In this document: positions 53,791 to 62,812 of the stretch, one piece after another
Layout: each line of letters begins with the position of its first letter
Numbering within the stretch: the stretch's first letter is position 1
Assembly: GCA_022793995.1 (NCBI GenBank)
Contig: JAAWDY010000067.1
Location: 1-64,000, forward strand
DNA length: 64,000 bases
Reading direction: 5' to 3'
DNA from: Coprococcus sp.
GTDB taxonomy: Bacteria; Bacillota; Clostridia; Lachnospirales; Lachnospiraceae
The notes under the pieces: generated by a model
Databases searched by the model: none
What the model was told of the DNA's origin: nothing
What the model saw: only the letters and a program-made list of their open reading frames with translations
Translations under genes and position numbers: made by a program

Positions 53791-53842
53791 CTCTTAACCT
53801 CTTTTTCACTCCCGAATCACAATCCCCCGATCCGCACGTCTA

Positions 53843-54199
53843 TCAAGCCGTCTCCGTCTCCTGCGGTTCTTCTGGTCCTTCCTGCGGCTCCGCAGCTTCT
53901 TCCTCCTCCGAAACCTCTTCTAGCTTCCGGTGCGGAGTATATTTCAAAAAATATGCATAGATATCAACGATCGCCTGGTACAGTTCTTCAGGGATCGGCG
54001 TTCCTAAGTCCAACTGCGTAAGGACAGTCGCCAGAGAATTATCCTCATACACCGGAACACCGTTCTCATTCGCCATCTCCACAATCCGTTCCGCCATATA
54101 GCCTAATCCCGACGCTACGATGACCGGCGCCACGTCCTTATTCTCATCATACCGCAGTGCAACGGCCTTTTTATTCAACACATCATCACGCTGTGACAT
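53843..54199 (-). CDS. FlhX/YlqH-type FlhB C-terminal homologue
   Basis: The protein is 118 residues, resembling the cytoplasmic C-terminal domain of the flagellar export switch FlhB (NKKAVALRYDENKDVAPVIVASG, PVYEDNSLA, LDLGTPIPEELYQAI) without the membrane part and without the NPTH cleavage motif. The C-terminus is a Glu-rich tail. FlhB C-terminal-like proteins occur next to YlqG in Bacillus and Clostridia; function is not settled but probably lies in flagellar export. The ATG at 54199 is chosen; it overlaps the upstream stop codon region. Confidence 0.85.
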   Translation of the reverse strand: MSQRDDVLNKKAVALRYDENKDVAPVIVASGLGYMAERIVEMANENGVPVYEDNSLATVLTQLDLGTPIPEELYQAIVDIYAYFLKYTPHRKLEEVSEEEEAAEPQEGPEEPQETETA

Positions 54200-55610
54200 T
54201 GACCGAGCTTCTCCTTTCAAATATCTTGGGGAACGCGGCAGACACCGGTATGGATTCCTCACCTTGTTCTACAGCCAGATATTCCAGCTCCAGGTTGTTA
54301 CGGCTCATGATCTTCCGGATACCGTCCCGGATTTCGCTCTCGTGTTCCGCCAGCTCTTTCGGATAATGGATCAACATATCCATCTTCCCCTTCTCATAAT
54401 ACATCATCAGGTCAAAAAAGCCAACATCTTTTAGATCGAATTTTATAAGAAGCTTGACGCCCCTCTCCTTAGACCCCGGATTCCCGGATTCTTCATCCGG
54501 ATCCACCCACATCTCCGAAAACATGGGAACGCCGTCCAAAATCACCGGAAGCATGACATGCATCACCGGCATATATACGCTTTCATTGACAAGCATCGCT
54601 TTCATCACATTCACAAAGGCTTCCCGGTTCTCCACGCCAGCGTCCCCGCGGACTCCCGCCTCCATGATATTCAGCAGCTTATCCGCCCACTGCATCCTGC
54701 CTGCCGCTTTGTCGAAATCCACATTGCCAAGCATTTCTTTCAGATCCGCGGACGTCATACCGCTGAAATGCTTCTGAAAGGTCGGAAAATCCATCAGCCG
54801 TTGGAACGCCTGGGCTACATTATCCAGATTCCCATTCTCATAGCGGGATGTATTCAGCGTCAGAAGACTGATGAGGTCCCGGATCGTCCCCATATCCCTG
54901 GTGGCGGAGATATATCTTCCCAGATACGGGATAATCTCGCCTTTAAGTAACTGTGCATTCTCCGCGTTCGCCTGCATGCTGTACGGCTGAAGCTTTGCCG
55001 CCAGCTTCTCAAGTCCCATCCTGTCATTGCGGAACATGTACTCGCCGATCTCCTCCAGCGTCCCTTTAATATTCTGCAGAAGATGCTTCCCAGAAGACAT
55101 ATCATTATACCTTCTTAGGAAATCCAGGATACCGGACTTCAGCTCCACCGTCGTCGCCTCGTCCATAATCTGGCGCAGCATGTCGAACAGCGGTCCCTGC
55201 AGGCGGTTCGCCCCTGCCATCTGGTTCTTAAGAAATTCGGCCAGCTTATCCGGGGACATCTCCAACATCTGGAACAATTCCTGTATCTCGGCCGCGGTTC
55301 CCTTCCCAATCCCGGATTCCACCAGGCTCGCCATCCCGCCGAATATCATCTTTGTCATCGTTTCATTCAGCTTGGGAAGATCGCGTAGAGACTGTACGAA
55401 GTTTCCAAAATTAGACTCATAGGAAATCCCTTTCCGGACCCCCTGCTCCCCGTTCGTCTCGTTCCGTCCGTCCGCCCTCACTACCCGCGTCGGATCTACC
55501 GGATTCTTTATACTCAGATTCTCCGACTGATGGGAAGGATTCTGCCGATTGATTGTATTTTCATATCCTGTTCCCGTGGTTGGAGTTGTTACTTTTAAAA
55601 TATTTGACAT
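54186..55610 (-). CDS. YlqG-like flagellar-cluster protein, FliK-type C-terminus
   Basis: A protein of 474 residues, no signal peptide and no membrane helix; largely helical with repeated leucine/methionine segments. The end (GVKLLIKFDLKDVGFFDLMM) faintly resembles the C-terminal domain of the hook-length protein FliK, which interacts with FlhB. Gene order with the FlhX-like gene (overlapping by 14 bases) matches the YlqG-YlqH pair of Bacillus. It is divergent from cheA, with 102 bp between them. I infer a link to flagellar export; direct function is unknown. Confidence 0.6.
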   Translation of the reverse strand: MSNILKVTTPTTGTGYENTINRQNPSHQSENLSIKNPVDPTRVVRADGRNETNGEQGVRKGISYESNFGNFVQSLRDLPKLNETMTKMIFGGMASLVESGIGKGTAAEIQELFQMLEMSPDKLAEFLKNQMAGANRLQGPLFDMLRQIMDEATTVELKSGILDFLRRYNDMSSGKHLLQNIKGTLEEIGEYMFRNDRMGLEKLAAKLQPYSMQANAENAQLLKGEIIPYLGRYISATRDMGTIRDLISLLTLNTSRYENGNLDNVAQAFQRLMDFPTFQKHFSGMTSADLKEMLGNVDFDKAAGRMQWADKLLNIMEAGVRGDAGVENREAFVNVMKAMLVNESVYMPVMHVMLPVILDGVPMFSEMWVDPDEESGNPGSKERGVKLLIKFDLKDVGFFDLMMYYEKGKMDMLIHYPKELAEHESEIRDGIRKIMSRNNLELEYLAVEQGEESIPVSAAFPKIFERRSSVNVTA

Positions 55611-55636
55611 TTTTTCACCTGCTCTACAGTTTACCC

Positions 55637-55664
55637 TTATTCTTTTCCACCAACATGCCGATAT
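55637..55664 (+). promoter_or_regulatory. Sigma-28-like promoter of cheA
   Basis: GCCGATAT (55657-55664) matches the SigD -10 element exactly. A TTAT (55637-55640) lies 16 bases upstream, weak for a -35. The start codon of cheA is 49 bp downstream. Confidence 0.65.
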
Positions 55665-55712
55665 ATAAATAAATATTAATCAAACATACAGAGATAAGGC
55701 GGTAGTAAGATT

Positions 55713-57818
55713 ATGGATAACATGCTTGAAATGTATCTTTATGAAACAAACACTCTTTTGGAACAACTGGATGAACTTTTGATAGAAGCGGAAAAGAATA
55801 AAGATTTCACCACGAATGATGTTAACGAGATCTTCCGCAGTATGCATACTATCAAAGGCTCTTCTGCCATGATGGAATTTTCCACAGTAATGGAGATCGC
55901 GCATCATATAGAAGACTTATTCTTCTATATCCGTGAAAACGGATTGGATTCCATGGATGAGGCACACAAAAATGATTTGTTTAACCTGATGTTCCAGTCT
56001 ACGGACGCCCTTCGTGCAGAAGTAGAAAAAATCGAAAACGATGAGCCCCTTAGCACTAATATCGACCCAATCATCAGAAATATTAATAGTTTTTTGGAAA
56101 AAATCAGTTCTGGCGGCAAAGGCGAATCGTCTTCTCCCGCCCCGGAAAAAAGCTCTGCTTCCGACCTGCCGGCTGCCGACAGCCAGGCGATCGCCGCGAT
56201 CAACCAAGAGCTTCAAGGATGCCCGGACAGCGAACTTCCTTTTTTTATTCGGATTGAATTTGAGCAGGGTTCCGGTATGGAGAATTTGCGCGCTTTTATG
56301 GTCGTAACTGCCTTGAAGGATATTGAACTTCAATTCGAGCATTACCCGGAGGATGTAGAGACCAACAGCGATACGATGGATACCATTGTTAAGAACGGTT
56401 TCTTCGTCGGTCTTTCTTCCCAGGAAGATGTCGAGAAAGCGCTCCAGGTCATCAAGAGCCAGAACAGTGTGGAAACCTACGAGGTCATTGAGAATGTTGC
56501 CGCTAAGCAGGCGGCTCCTGAGCCGGAGCCGGTCCACAGCCAGGCCGCTGCAGGAACGGACGCCCCTGCGGCTGCTCCCGCGCCTCCTAAAGCGCCTAAG
56601 GCTCCCGCGCAGCATAATAATACTCCGGTGAAGCAGAGCCTAATCAGCGTGAACCTATCTAAGCTGGACAGCCTGGTCGCCCTTGTAGGTGAGATCGTTA
56701 TTACGGAATCTATGGTTACTTCCTCTCCGGATTTGCAGAACCTAAAGCTGGACAATTTCACAAAGTCAGCTCGGCAGCTCAGAAAACTGACGGATGATCT
56801 CCAGGACATTGCCATGTCTCTCCGAATGGTGCCCATTTCCGGAACCTTCCAGAAGATGAACCGTATTGTCCGCGATATGAAAAAGAATCTGAACCGGGAT
56901 ACCCGGCTTACCTTGATCGGTGAGAATACAGAGATCGACAAGACCGTTGTCGATAGCATCAGCGATCCGATCATGCACATTGTCCGTAACTCTATGGATC
57001 ACGGTGTTGAAGAGAATGTTCAAGAACGTATTGACGCGGGGAAGAATCCTCAGGCGGAGATCATTCTTGCCGCAACCCATACGGGAAGCGACGTTATCAT
57101 CACCATTCAGGACGACGGACGCGGCATGGATACCGACAAGATCCTCGCCAAGGCAGAGCGCAACGGCATCCTCACAAAACCTGCCAGCGAGTATTCTAAA
57201 AAGGAAATCCTTGCCCTTACCATGCTGCCAGGATTTTCCATGAACGAAGAAGTTACGGAGTATTCCGGGCGTGGCGTTGGTATGGACGTTGTGAAGAAGA
57301 ACGTAGAGTCTGTGGGGGGTACAATCTCCATCACAAGCGAGCTTGGCAAGGGAACCTGCACCACGTTAAAGATTCCGCTTACCATGGCGATCACGGACGG
57401 TATGGAAGTATCTGTCGGGAAGTCCATGTTCACGATCCCGATCACGAATATCCGTCAGTCCCTTAAAGCGTCAAAAGAAGATATCATTTATGACGCAAGT
57501 GGAAATGAGATCATTAAGTGCTTAGATGAGTTCTATCCTATTATAAGAGTACATGAATTGTATAATATTGAGACAGAGATAACCAATATCGAAGACGGTA
57601 TCTTAATCTGGGTAGAAGCTGCCGATAAATCCTACTGCTTGTTCGTTGACGAGCTTCTCGGCGAGCAGCAGGTCGTTGTCAAACCGCTTCCTGCATTTCT
57701 TGGCAACTTTAACATTAAGAATTCAGGAGTCACCGGCTGCACGATCCTGGGCGACGGCGATATCAGCCTTATTTTGGATATTGGCAACTTATATGCAATG
57801 TCCGTTAATCAATATTAA
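55713..57818 (+). CDS. cheA: Chemotaxis histidine kinase CheA
   Basis: CheA autophosphorylates and passes phosphate to CheY and CheB. The 701-residue protein has an Hpt domain with His45 (SMHTIKGSS), a P2 domain with two similar parts at about 170-265 for response-regulator docking, an Ala/Pro-rich linker (about 265-305), a dimerisation domain (LDSLVALVGEIVITESMV), an ATPase domain (HIVRNSMDHGVE; DDGRGMD; GRGVGMDVV), and a CheW-like C-terminus. All catalytic motifs are intact. It starts with ATG and is followed by cheW. Confidence 0.97.
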   Translation: MDNMLEMYLYETNTLLEQLDELLIEAEKNKDFTTNDVNEIFRSMHTIKGSSAMMEFSTVMEIAHHIEDLFFYIRENGLDSMDEAHKNDLFNLMFQSTDALRAEVEKIENDEPLSTNIDPIIRNINSFLEKISSGGKGESSSPAPEKSSASDLPAADSQAIAAINQELQGCPDSELPFFIRIEFEQGSGMENLRAFMVVTALKDIELQFEHYPEDVETNSDTMDTIVKNGFFVGLSSQEDVEKALQVIKSQNSVETYEVIENVAAKQAAPEPEPVHSQAAAGTDAPAAAPAPPKAPKAPAQHNNTPVKQSLISVNLSKLDSLVALVGEIVITESMVTSSPDLQNLKLDNFTKSARQLRKLTDDLQDIAMSLRMVPISGTFQKMNRIVRDMKKNLNRDTRLTLIGENTEIDKTVVDSISDPIMHIVRNSMDHGVEENVQERIDAGKNPQAEIILAATHTGSDVIITIQDDGRGMDTDKILAKAERNGILTKPASEYSKKEILALTMLPGFSMNEEVTEYSGRGVGMDVVKKNVESVGGTISITSELGKGTCTTLKIPLTMAITDGMEVSVGKSMFTIPITNIRQSLKASKEDIIYDASGNEIIKCLDEFYPIIRVHELYNIETEITNIEDGILIWVEAADKSYCLFVDELLGEQQVVVKPLPAFLGNFNIKNSGVTGCTILGDGDISLILDIGNLYAMSVNQY

Positions 57819-57845
57819 ATTGTACAGAAATCGGAGGAATAACTT

Positions 57846-58325
57846 ATGTCAGCAGATACAATGGAAAATATCACAGCTAATGAGATCGCGGAGGAAGGCA
57901 GCGCTGTCCCCACTGAGCGGTTCTTAACATTCACTTCAGACGGACTGAGCATTGGAATCAGCACGAATTATGTGATTGAGATCATCACCGACCATTCGAT
58001 CACGATGCTTCCGCTCGTCCCGGATTATGTAAAAGGCGTCATTAATTTAAGAGGGCAGATCATCCCCATCATTGACATCCGTCTCCGCATGGGCAAGCCT
58101 TCTATTGAATATACAGGCACTACCTGCATTATCGTGCTGGATATCAATGCCACGCAGATTGGTATTATCGTGGACGCTGTCCAGCAGGTCATGGACATCA
58201 ATCAAAGCCTGATCTCCCCTGTTCCGGTCGAGAACCAGCTGGAACTGATTAACGGGATGGTTTCCTCTGGCGACCGCTCTGTGATCCTGTTCCTGGACTG
58301 TGAAAAGCTTGTTCAGACTTATTAA
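57846..58325 (+). CDS. cheW: Chemotaxis coupling protein CheW
   Basis: CheW links receptors and CheA. The 159-residue protein has the characteristic VPDYVKGVINLRGQIIPIID and VDAVQQVMDI segments. The ATG follows CGGAGG with good spacing, 27 bp after cheA. Confidence 0.96.
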   Translation: MSADTMENITANEIAEEGSAVPTERFLTFTSDGLSIGISTNYVIEIITDHSITMLPLVPDYVKGVINLRGQIIPIIDIRLRMGKPSIEYTGTTCIIVLDINATQIGIIVDAVQQVMDINQSLISPVPVENQLELINGMVSSGDRSVILFLDCEKLVQTY

Positions 58326-58347
58326 TCATTACTAGGGAGGCTTATTT

Positions 58348-59160
58348 ATGTTATCAATAAATGACGCTGACTTTCAGCGTTTAGTTCAGTTTGTACACGA
58401 AAATTATGGTATTGATTTGTCGAAGAAGCGTCAGCTTATCGTCGGACGGCTTTCTAACACGATTCTGTCCATGGGATTTTCCAGTTTTCAACAATATATA
58501 GATCATCTCATTAAGAACCGGGCTCCAGAAGACTTAGAGCTAATGCTGAATAAACTTACGACAAATTATACCTTTTTTATGCGTGAGGGAACCCATTTTG
58601 AGCTTTTGAAGGACACCATCCTTCCATATCTTGAGGAGACCAAGAAGGACAAGGTACTCAGTATATGGAGCGCTGGATGTTCTTCCGGGGAAGAACCTTA
58701 TACGATCTCCATGATCATTAAGGAGTACTTTGGAGCCAAGGCATCCGCGTGGGATACAAGAGTCCTTGCGACTGACATTTCTCAGAATGCGCTATTCGCT
58801 GCTAAGAATGCCGTTTATGACGAGGACTCATTAAAGGAACTGTCTCCCGCCTGGAAGAAGAAGTATTTCCGGCCCGTCGGCGAACCTGGCACCTATACAG
58901 TCGCCCCTGAGATAAAGTCCAACGTCATTTTCCGGACCTTCAACCTAATGGATCCGATTCGGTTTCGATTAAAATTTGACGTTATCTTTTGCCGGAATGT
59001 AATGATTTATTTCGACCAGCCCACAAAAGAGGCGTTGGTAAATCGGTTTTTCAACGCTACCAATCCCGGGGGCTATCTTCTGATCGGCCATTCGGAAGGC
59101 TTGAATAAGACGACGACGCCTTATAAATACTTAAAGCCTGCTACATATCGTAAGATTTAG
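58348..59160 (+). CDS. cheR: Chemotaxis protein methyltransferase CheR
   Basis: CheR methylates glutamates of chemoreceptors using S-adenosylmethionine. The 270-residue protein has the N-terminal helical domain (NDADFQRLVQFVHENYGIDL), TTNYTFFMREGTHFELL, SAM motif SAGCSSGEEPYTI and the FCRNVMIYFD segment. The ATG follows AGGGAGG. It lies 22 bp after cheW and is followed by a weak terminator. Confidence 0.96.
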   Translation: MLSINDADFQRLVQFVHENYGIDLSKKRQLIVGRLSNTILSMGFSSFQQYIDHLIKNRAPEDLELMLNKLTTNYTFFMREGTHFELLKDTILPYLEETKKDKVLSIWSAGCSSGEEPYTISMIIKEYFGAKASAWDTRVLATDISQNALFAAKNAVYDEDSLKELSPAWKKKYFRPVGEPGTYTVAPEIKSNVIFRTFNLMDPIRFRLKFDVIFCRNVMIYFDQPTKEALVNRFFNATNPGGYLLIGHSEGLNKTTTPYKYLKPATYRKI

Positions 59161-59168
59161 CGAACAGT

Positions 59169-59205
59169 AAGCTGCTTCCTGAACCTCAGAAGCAGCTTTT
59201 GTCTT
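59169..59205 (+). terminator. Weak terminator after cheR
   Basis: AAGCTGCTTC and GAAGCAGCTT form a perfect 10-bp stem with a 10-base loop, followed by TTGTCTT. It may only attenuate transcription into cheB. Confidence 0.65.
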
Positions 59206-59261
59206 AACATATTTCTCTACAATGATCTATGCAGTTTTCTGCATAGGAAAGGATGGTTTTT

Positions 59262-60317
59262 ATGAATCAAACAATCAGAGTTCTGACCGTTGACGACTCG
59301 TCCTTGTTCCGTCAGATGCTCATACAACATCTTTCCTCCCAGCCCGGGATCGAAGTCGTCGGTTATGCGGTGAATGCCTATGATGCAAAACAGAAGATTC
59401 CCGTGCTAAAACCAGACGTCCTTACGCTGGATGTGGAAATGCCGGGGCTCTCCGGTATCGATTTTCTGAAACAGCTTTTGCCTACCAATCCGATTCCAGT
59501 CGTTCTGGTATCGTCATTGAATTTAAGCGTATTTGACGCTCTGTCCGCGGGCGCCGTCGACTTTGTACGCAAACCGGACATGAGTCCTCATTCAAAAGAA
59601 TCGTTTTTTGCCTCGCTTACATTAAAGGTGCGGGCAGCCGCCCGTGCGAAGGTGCGTATTTCTAAGCAGCCAGCCGGAGCATCGCAGAACAACGCCCAGG
59701 CTCCGGCAAAGCCTCTGCCTTTCCCACCTCTTTCGCGCGCTGTCCTGGATTCCACGATCATCGGTCTGGGTGCTTCCACCGGAGGTACGGAGGCTACCCT
59801 CGCTGTGCTGAAAAAGCTTCCCGCCGGTATGCCGGGTATTGTAATCACCCAGCATATGCCGGAAGGTTTTACGGAGATGTATGCACAACGTCTGAACCGT
59901 ATCTGCAGCCTGGAGGTACGGGAGGCCAAAAACGGCGATATTATCCGTCCCGGCCTTGCCCTAATCGCACCGGGCGCAAAACAGATGGAAGTCGTCCGCT
60001 CTGGCTCTAACTATATTGTACAGTGCCGTACCGGCGCAAAAGTGAGCGGTCATTGTCCGTCGGTTGATGTTCTCTTCCATTCCATCGCCAAAAATGTCGC
60101 GATCAAAAAAGTCGGGATCATCATGACCGGTATGGGACGCGATGGAGCAGATGGACTCCTGGAGATGCGCCAGAGCGGCGCCTTCACCATCGGACAGGAT
60201 AAAGAATCGTGCGTTGTTTACGGAATGCCTATGGTTGCTTTCAACATCGGGGCAGTATGTACACAGGCATCATGTGAAAATATTCCATCTGTCCTGCTGA
60301 ACCATCTAAAAAAATAA
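59262..60317 (+). CDS. cheB: Chemotaxis response regulator / methylesterase CheB
   Basis: CheB demethylates and deamidates receptors. The 351-residue protein has an N-terminal receiver domain with Asp57 as phosphorylation site (LTLDVEMPG) and Asp11-Asp12, and a C-terminal methylesterase with Ser (GASTGGTEA), His (ITQHMPEGFT) and Asp (GMGRDGADGL). The ATG at 59262 follows AAAGGATGG; three upstream codons are excluded. An ATGCAG/CTGCAT hairpin lies just before the start. Confidence 0.95.
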   Translation: MNQTIRVLTVDDSSLFRQMLIQHLSSQPGIEVVGYAVNAYDAKQKIPVLKPDVLTLDVEMPGLSGIDFLKQLLPTNPIPVVLVSSLNLSVFDALSAGAVDFVRKPDMSPHSKESFFASLTLKVRAAARAKVRISKQPAGASQNNAQAPAKPLPFPPLSRAVLDSTIIGLGASTGGTEATLAVLKKLPAGMPGIVITQHMPEGFTEMYAQRLNRICSLEVREAKNGDIIRPGLALIAPGAKQMEVVRSGSNYIVQCRTGAKVSGHCPSVDVLFHSIAKNVAIKKVGIIMTGMGRDGADGLLEMRQSGAFTIGQDKESCVVYGMPMVAFNIGAVCTQASCENIPSVLLNHLKK

Positions 60318-60344
60318 TACCGAAATGATTCTTATATTTTTGGG

Positions 60345-60371
60345 TTATGATTCCAAAAGTTGTGCCGATAT
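60345..60371 (+). promoter_or_regulatory. Sigma-28-like promoter of flgM
   Basis: GCCGATAT (60364-60371) is an exact SigD -10 element, with TTAT (60345-60348) 15 bases upstream as a weak -35, the same layout as before cheA. Confidence 0.65.
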
Positions 60372-60423
60372 TCATTATATAGCAAAGAAGTGATTTACAT
60401 CAGGAAAGAAAGAGGAGTTCAGC

Positions 60424-60723
60424 ATGAAAGTTTCCATTAATAATATCATGAATAATTATACCGATCTGCGCCCACATACAAAGGGCGGTTCTGCTCCTTT
60501 GCCTTCTTCAAATGACGGGCACAGCTTTGATGCGATCATCATAAAGTCTAACCCAAGACAGATCGAGGAGCATACATTCGCCAAGTCTGTCTCCCAGAAG
60601 CTCTCTTCTGAGGTCAAGAATACCGCGTCAGAGGAGAGAATCAAGAACCTGCAGGATCAGGTCGCAGCCCATACCTATCAGATTGATACTTATGCGATCG
60701 CGTCCAGGATGCTTTTGTTGTAG
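60424..60723 (+). CDS. flgM: Negative regulator of flagellin synthesis (anti-sigma-28)
   Basis: FlgM holds sigma-28 inactive until the hook is finished. The 99-residue protein has the FlgM-type C-terminus FAKSVSQKLSSEVKN with ASEERIKNLQDQVAAHTYQI and IASRMLL. The ATG follows GAGGAG. It leads an operon with flgN-flgK-flgL and yviE, in the order known from Bacillus. Confidence 0.93.
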   Translation: MKVSINNIMNNYTDLRPHTKGGSAPLPSSNDGHSFDAIIIKSNPRQIEEHTFAKSVSQKLSSEVKNTASEERIKNLQDQVAAHTYQIDTYAIASRMLLL

Positions 60724-60737
60724 GAGGGTTCTTGAAT

Positions 60738-61208
60738 ATGGAAGAATTTACAGGCTTCATTGAGGTCATTAGAGAATTGATCGCTCTTTTTGAAAATATG
60801 ATCCCTGTGGAACAGGAAAAGCTTGACGCCGCTATTAAGAATCGTGTGTCTTTTGTAGAAGAATGTATGCATAAAGAACAGGCTTTCATTCTTCAGCTAA
60901 AAGGGCTTGAGCAGAAAAGAGAGGCGGCTCAGAGACGATTGAATATGGAGAACAATACGTTTCGTCAGATTCTAGAAAAAGCGCCGGAGGACGTTGCCAC
61001 TGTGCTGCGTCCCCTGTTCGACCAACTCAGCAGCCAGGTTCAGATGTTCCGGTCGATTAGTGATAATGCACGGGATATTATCGAAGTCAATCTTCATGCA
61101 ATACAGTCTGCGATCGTTTCGGATTCCGCCGCGAAGACCACTTACTCTGCTACAGGAAAAAAGAAAGATGATCCGGATGGTAAGCATTTTACCAGCCGTT
61201 CAGTATAA
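60738..61208 (+). CDS. flgN: Flagellar export chaperone FlgN
   Basis: FlgN is the cytoplasmic chaperone for hook-filament junction proteins FlgK and FlgL. The 156-residue protein is almost entirely helical with a coiled-coil pattern (LIALFENMIPVEQEKLDAAI; FVEECMHKEQAFILQLKGLE). The ATG at 60738 follows AGGAGG by ten bases; a TTG six bases earlier is less likely. Confidence 0.88.
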   Translation: MEEFTGFIEVIRELIALFENMIPVEQEKLDAAIKNRVSFVEECMHKEQAFILQLKGLEQKREAAQRRLNMENNTFRQILEKAPEDVATVLRPLFDQLSSQVQMFRSISDNARDIIEVNLHAIQSAIVSDSAAKTTYSATGKKKDDPDGKHFTSRSV

Positions 61209-61229
61209 GAGATCAGGAGGAGGATTTTT

Positions 61230-62792
61230 ATGATACGTTCTACTTTTGCCGGTTTTACCACCGCACAGCTTGGAATGGCTGCCAGCCAGAAAGCCCTAGA
61301 TGTTGTGGGACAGAATATTGCCAATATTAATACGCCAGGCTATACAAGACAGCGTCTTGACATTGCCAGTTTAAATACACAGAAAGGTGATTTTTACAAC
61401 TCGAATTCTAGTGTTCGGGTCGGTTTTGGCGTTGAGATGACAGGAGTTTCCCAGCTTCGCGACCCATTTCTGGATGCGCAGTACCGTTCTCAGATCGGGA
61501 AGCTTGGAACAACGGATGCACATGCGGCTGGTTTTGACCGTCTGTCCGATATTCTCGACGAGGCTACCGTTTCTGGTGTCCGCGACGCCCTGTCCGCTGT
61601 CACGAATGCCTTAAGCACTCTTTCTAACGAAGTTGGCAATAAAGAATTTGATACAATGGTACGTTCCAAGATGCAGGTTCTCCTGAATCTTTTCCACGAT
61701 AACGCGACCCGTCTCCAAGATGTCCGCGAGGATATTCAGACTGGGTTTGCCACTACGGACATCACAAGTGTCAATGAGCTTCTTGAGAATATAGCCAATC
61801 TGAACTCCAACATCAAGAACAGCCAGATTCTTGGCAATCCAGCGCTGGAACTTCAGGATCAGAGAAACTCTCTGTTAGATGAGCTTGCCAGCTATCTTCC
61901 GATCACAGTGAAGTACGAGGAAAAGTCCATCAGTCCTGACCAGACCATAGAAGTTCTGGACGTTCGTTTTACTGATGTGAACGGCAAGAGCTACACGTTG
62001 ATATCCGACGGTCTGTTCGGTAAATTTGATACCGATATTACCGGTCAGCCTGTTACTCTCTCCCTCACGGACGCAAAGGGGAATACTTCTGATATCACAG
62101 ACCTCTTGGGTAACGGAACTTTGAAGGGAACTCTTGACCTTCTGAATAAGTCCGGCGATTTTGATAACTCTGACTTCAAGGGACTTGGCTATTATGAAAA
62201 AGCTTTGGATTCTCTTGTTGCAACCTTTGCAGAAGCCTTCAATAAGGCAAATATGGCGGTGAAGACAGACGATAAAGGTAATGTGATTGGAACAGGAACG
62301 CCTACCGAGGATCGACCCTTATTCGCTACAAACGATAATTCCGGCGTCTTTACTGCATCGAATATCAAAATCGCAGACGGATGGACGGACGGAACTTATG
62401 GGATCACAAATTCAGTCGTTCCTGTGGACGACAAGATTGGTTCTACAGCTCGGGATAATATTCTTAACATGATTAACCTGCTGCAGTCGCCCCATAAGTT
62501 CTCAGTTAACGGAACCAAGTTCTATACCGGAAGCTTTTATGACTGCTTTGCCAACATTGAAAACACATTGGGTATTGACGCCAACTCCGCGCAGACAATG
62601 CTGAACAATCAGATTTCTGTTATTAACCAGACGTCAAATTCCCGAGATGCCATCTCCGGCGTCTCACTTGATGAAGAAGGTATGAATCTGCTGCACTTCA
62701 ACCAATCTTACAGCGCTGCGGCGAGGCTCATGACTACTCTGGATGAAGCTCTTGATAAGCTGATTAATGGTACCGGTGTGGTCGGACGATAA
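61230..62792 (+). CDS. flgK: Flagellar hook-associated protein 1
   Basis: FlgK forms the first layer of the hook-filament junction. The 520-residue protein has the rod/hook N-terminus (TTAQLGMAASQKALDVVGQN plus IANINTPGYTRQR) and the C-terminal FlgK/flagellin-type region (NQTSNSRDAISGVSLDEEGM). It is preceded by AGGAGGAG. Confidence 0.96.
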   Translation: MIRSTFAGFTTAQLGMAASQKALDVVGQNIANINTPGYTRQRLDIASLNTQKGDFYNSNSSVRVGFGVEMTGVSQLRDPFLDAQYRSQIGKLGTTDAHAAGFDRLSDILDEATVSGVRDALSAVTNALSTLSNEVGNKEFDTMVRSKMQVLLNLFHDNATRLQDVREDIQTGFATTDITSVNELLENIANLNSNIKNSQILGNPALELQDQRNSLLDELASYLPITVKYEEKSISPDQTIEVLDVRFTDVNGKSYTLISDGLFGKFDTDITGQPVTLSLTDAKGNTSDITDLLGNGTLKGTLDLLNKSGDFDNSDFKGLGYYEKALDSLVATFAEAFNKANMAVKTDDKGNVIGTGTPTEDRPLFATNDNSGVFTASNIKIADGWTDGTYGITNSVVPVDDKIGSTARDNILNMINLLQSPHKFSVNGTKFYTGSFYDCFANIENTLGIDANSAQTMLNNQISVINQTSNSRDAISGVSLDEEGMNLLHFNQSYSAAARLMTTLDEALDKLINGTGVVGR

Positions 62793-62812
62793 GTTAGGAG
62801 GTTAAATAGATC

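Noticed and set aside
56477-56980. Minus-strand 167-codon frame within cheA
   Set aside because: Opposite-strand shadow of the CheA dimerisation and linker region.
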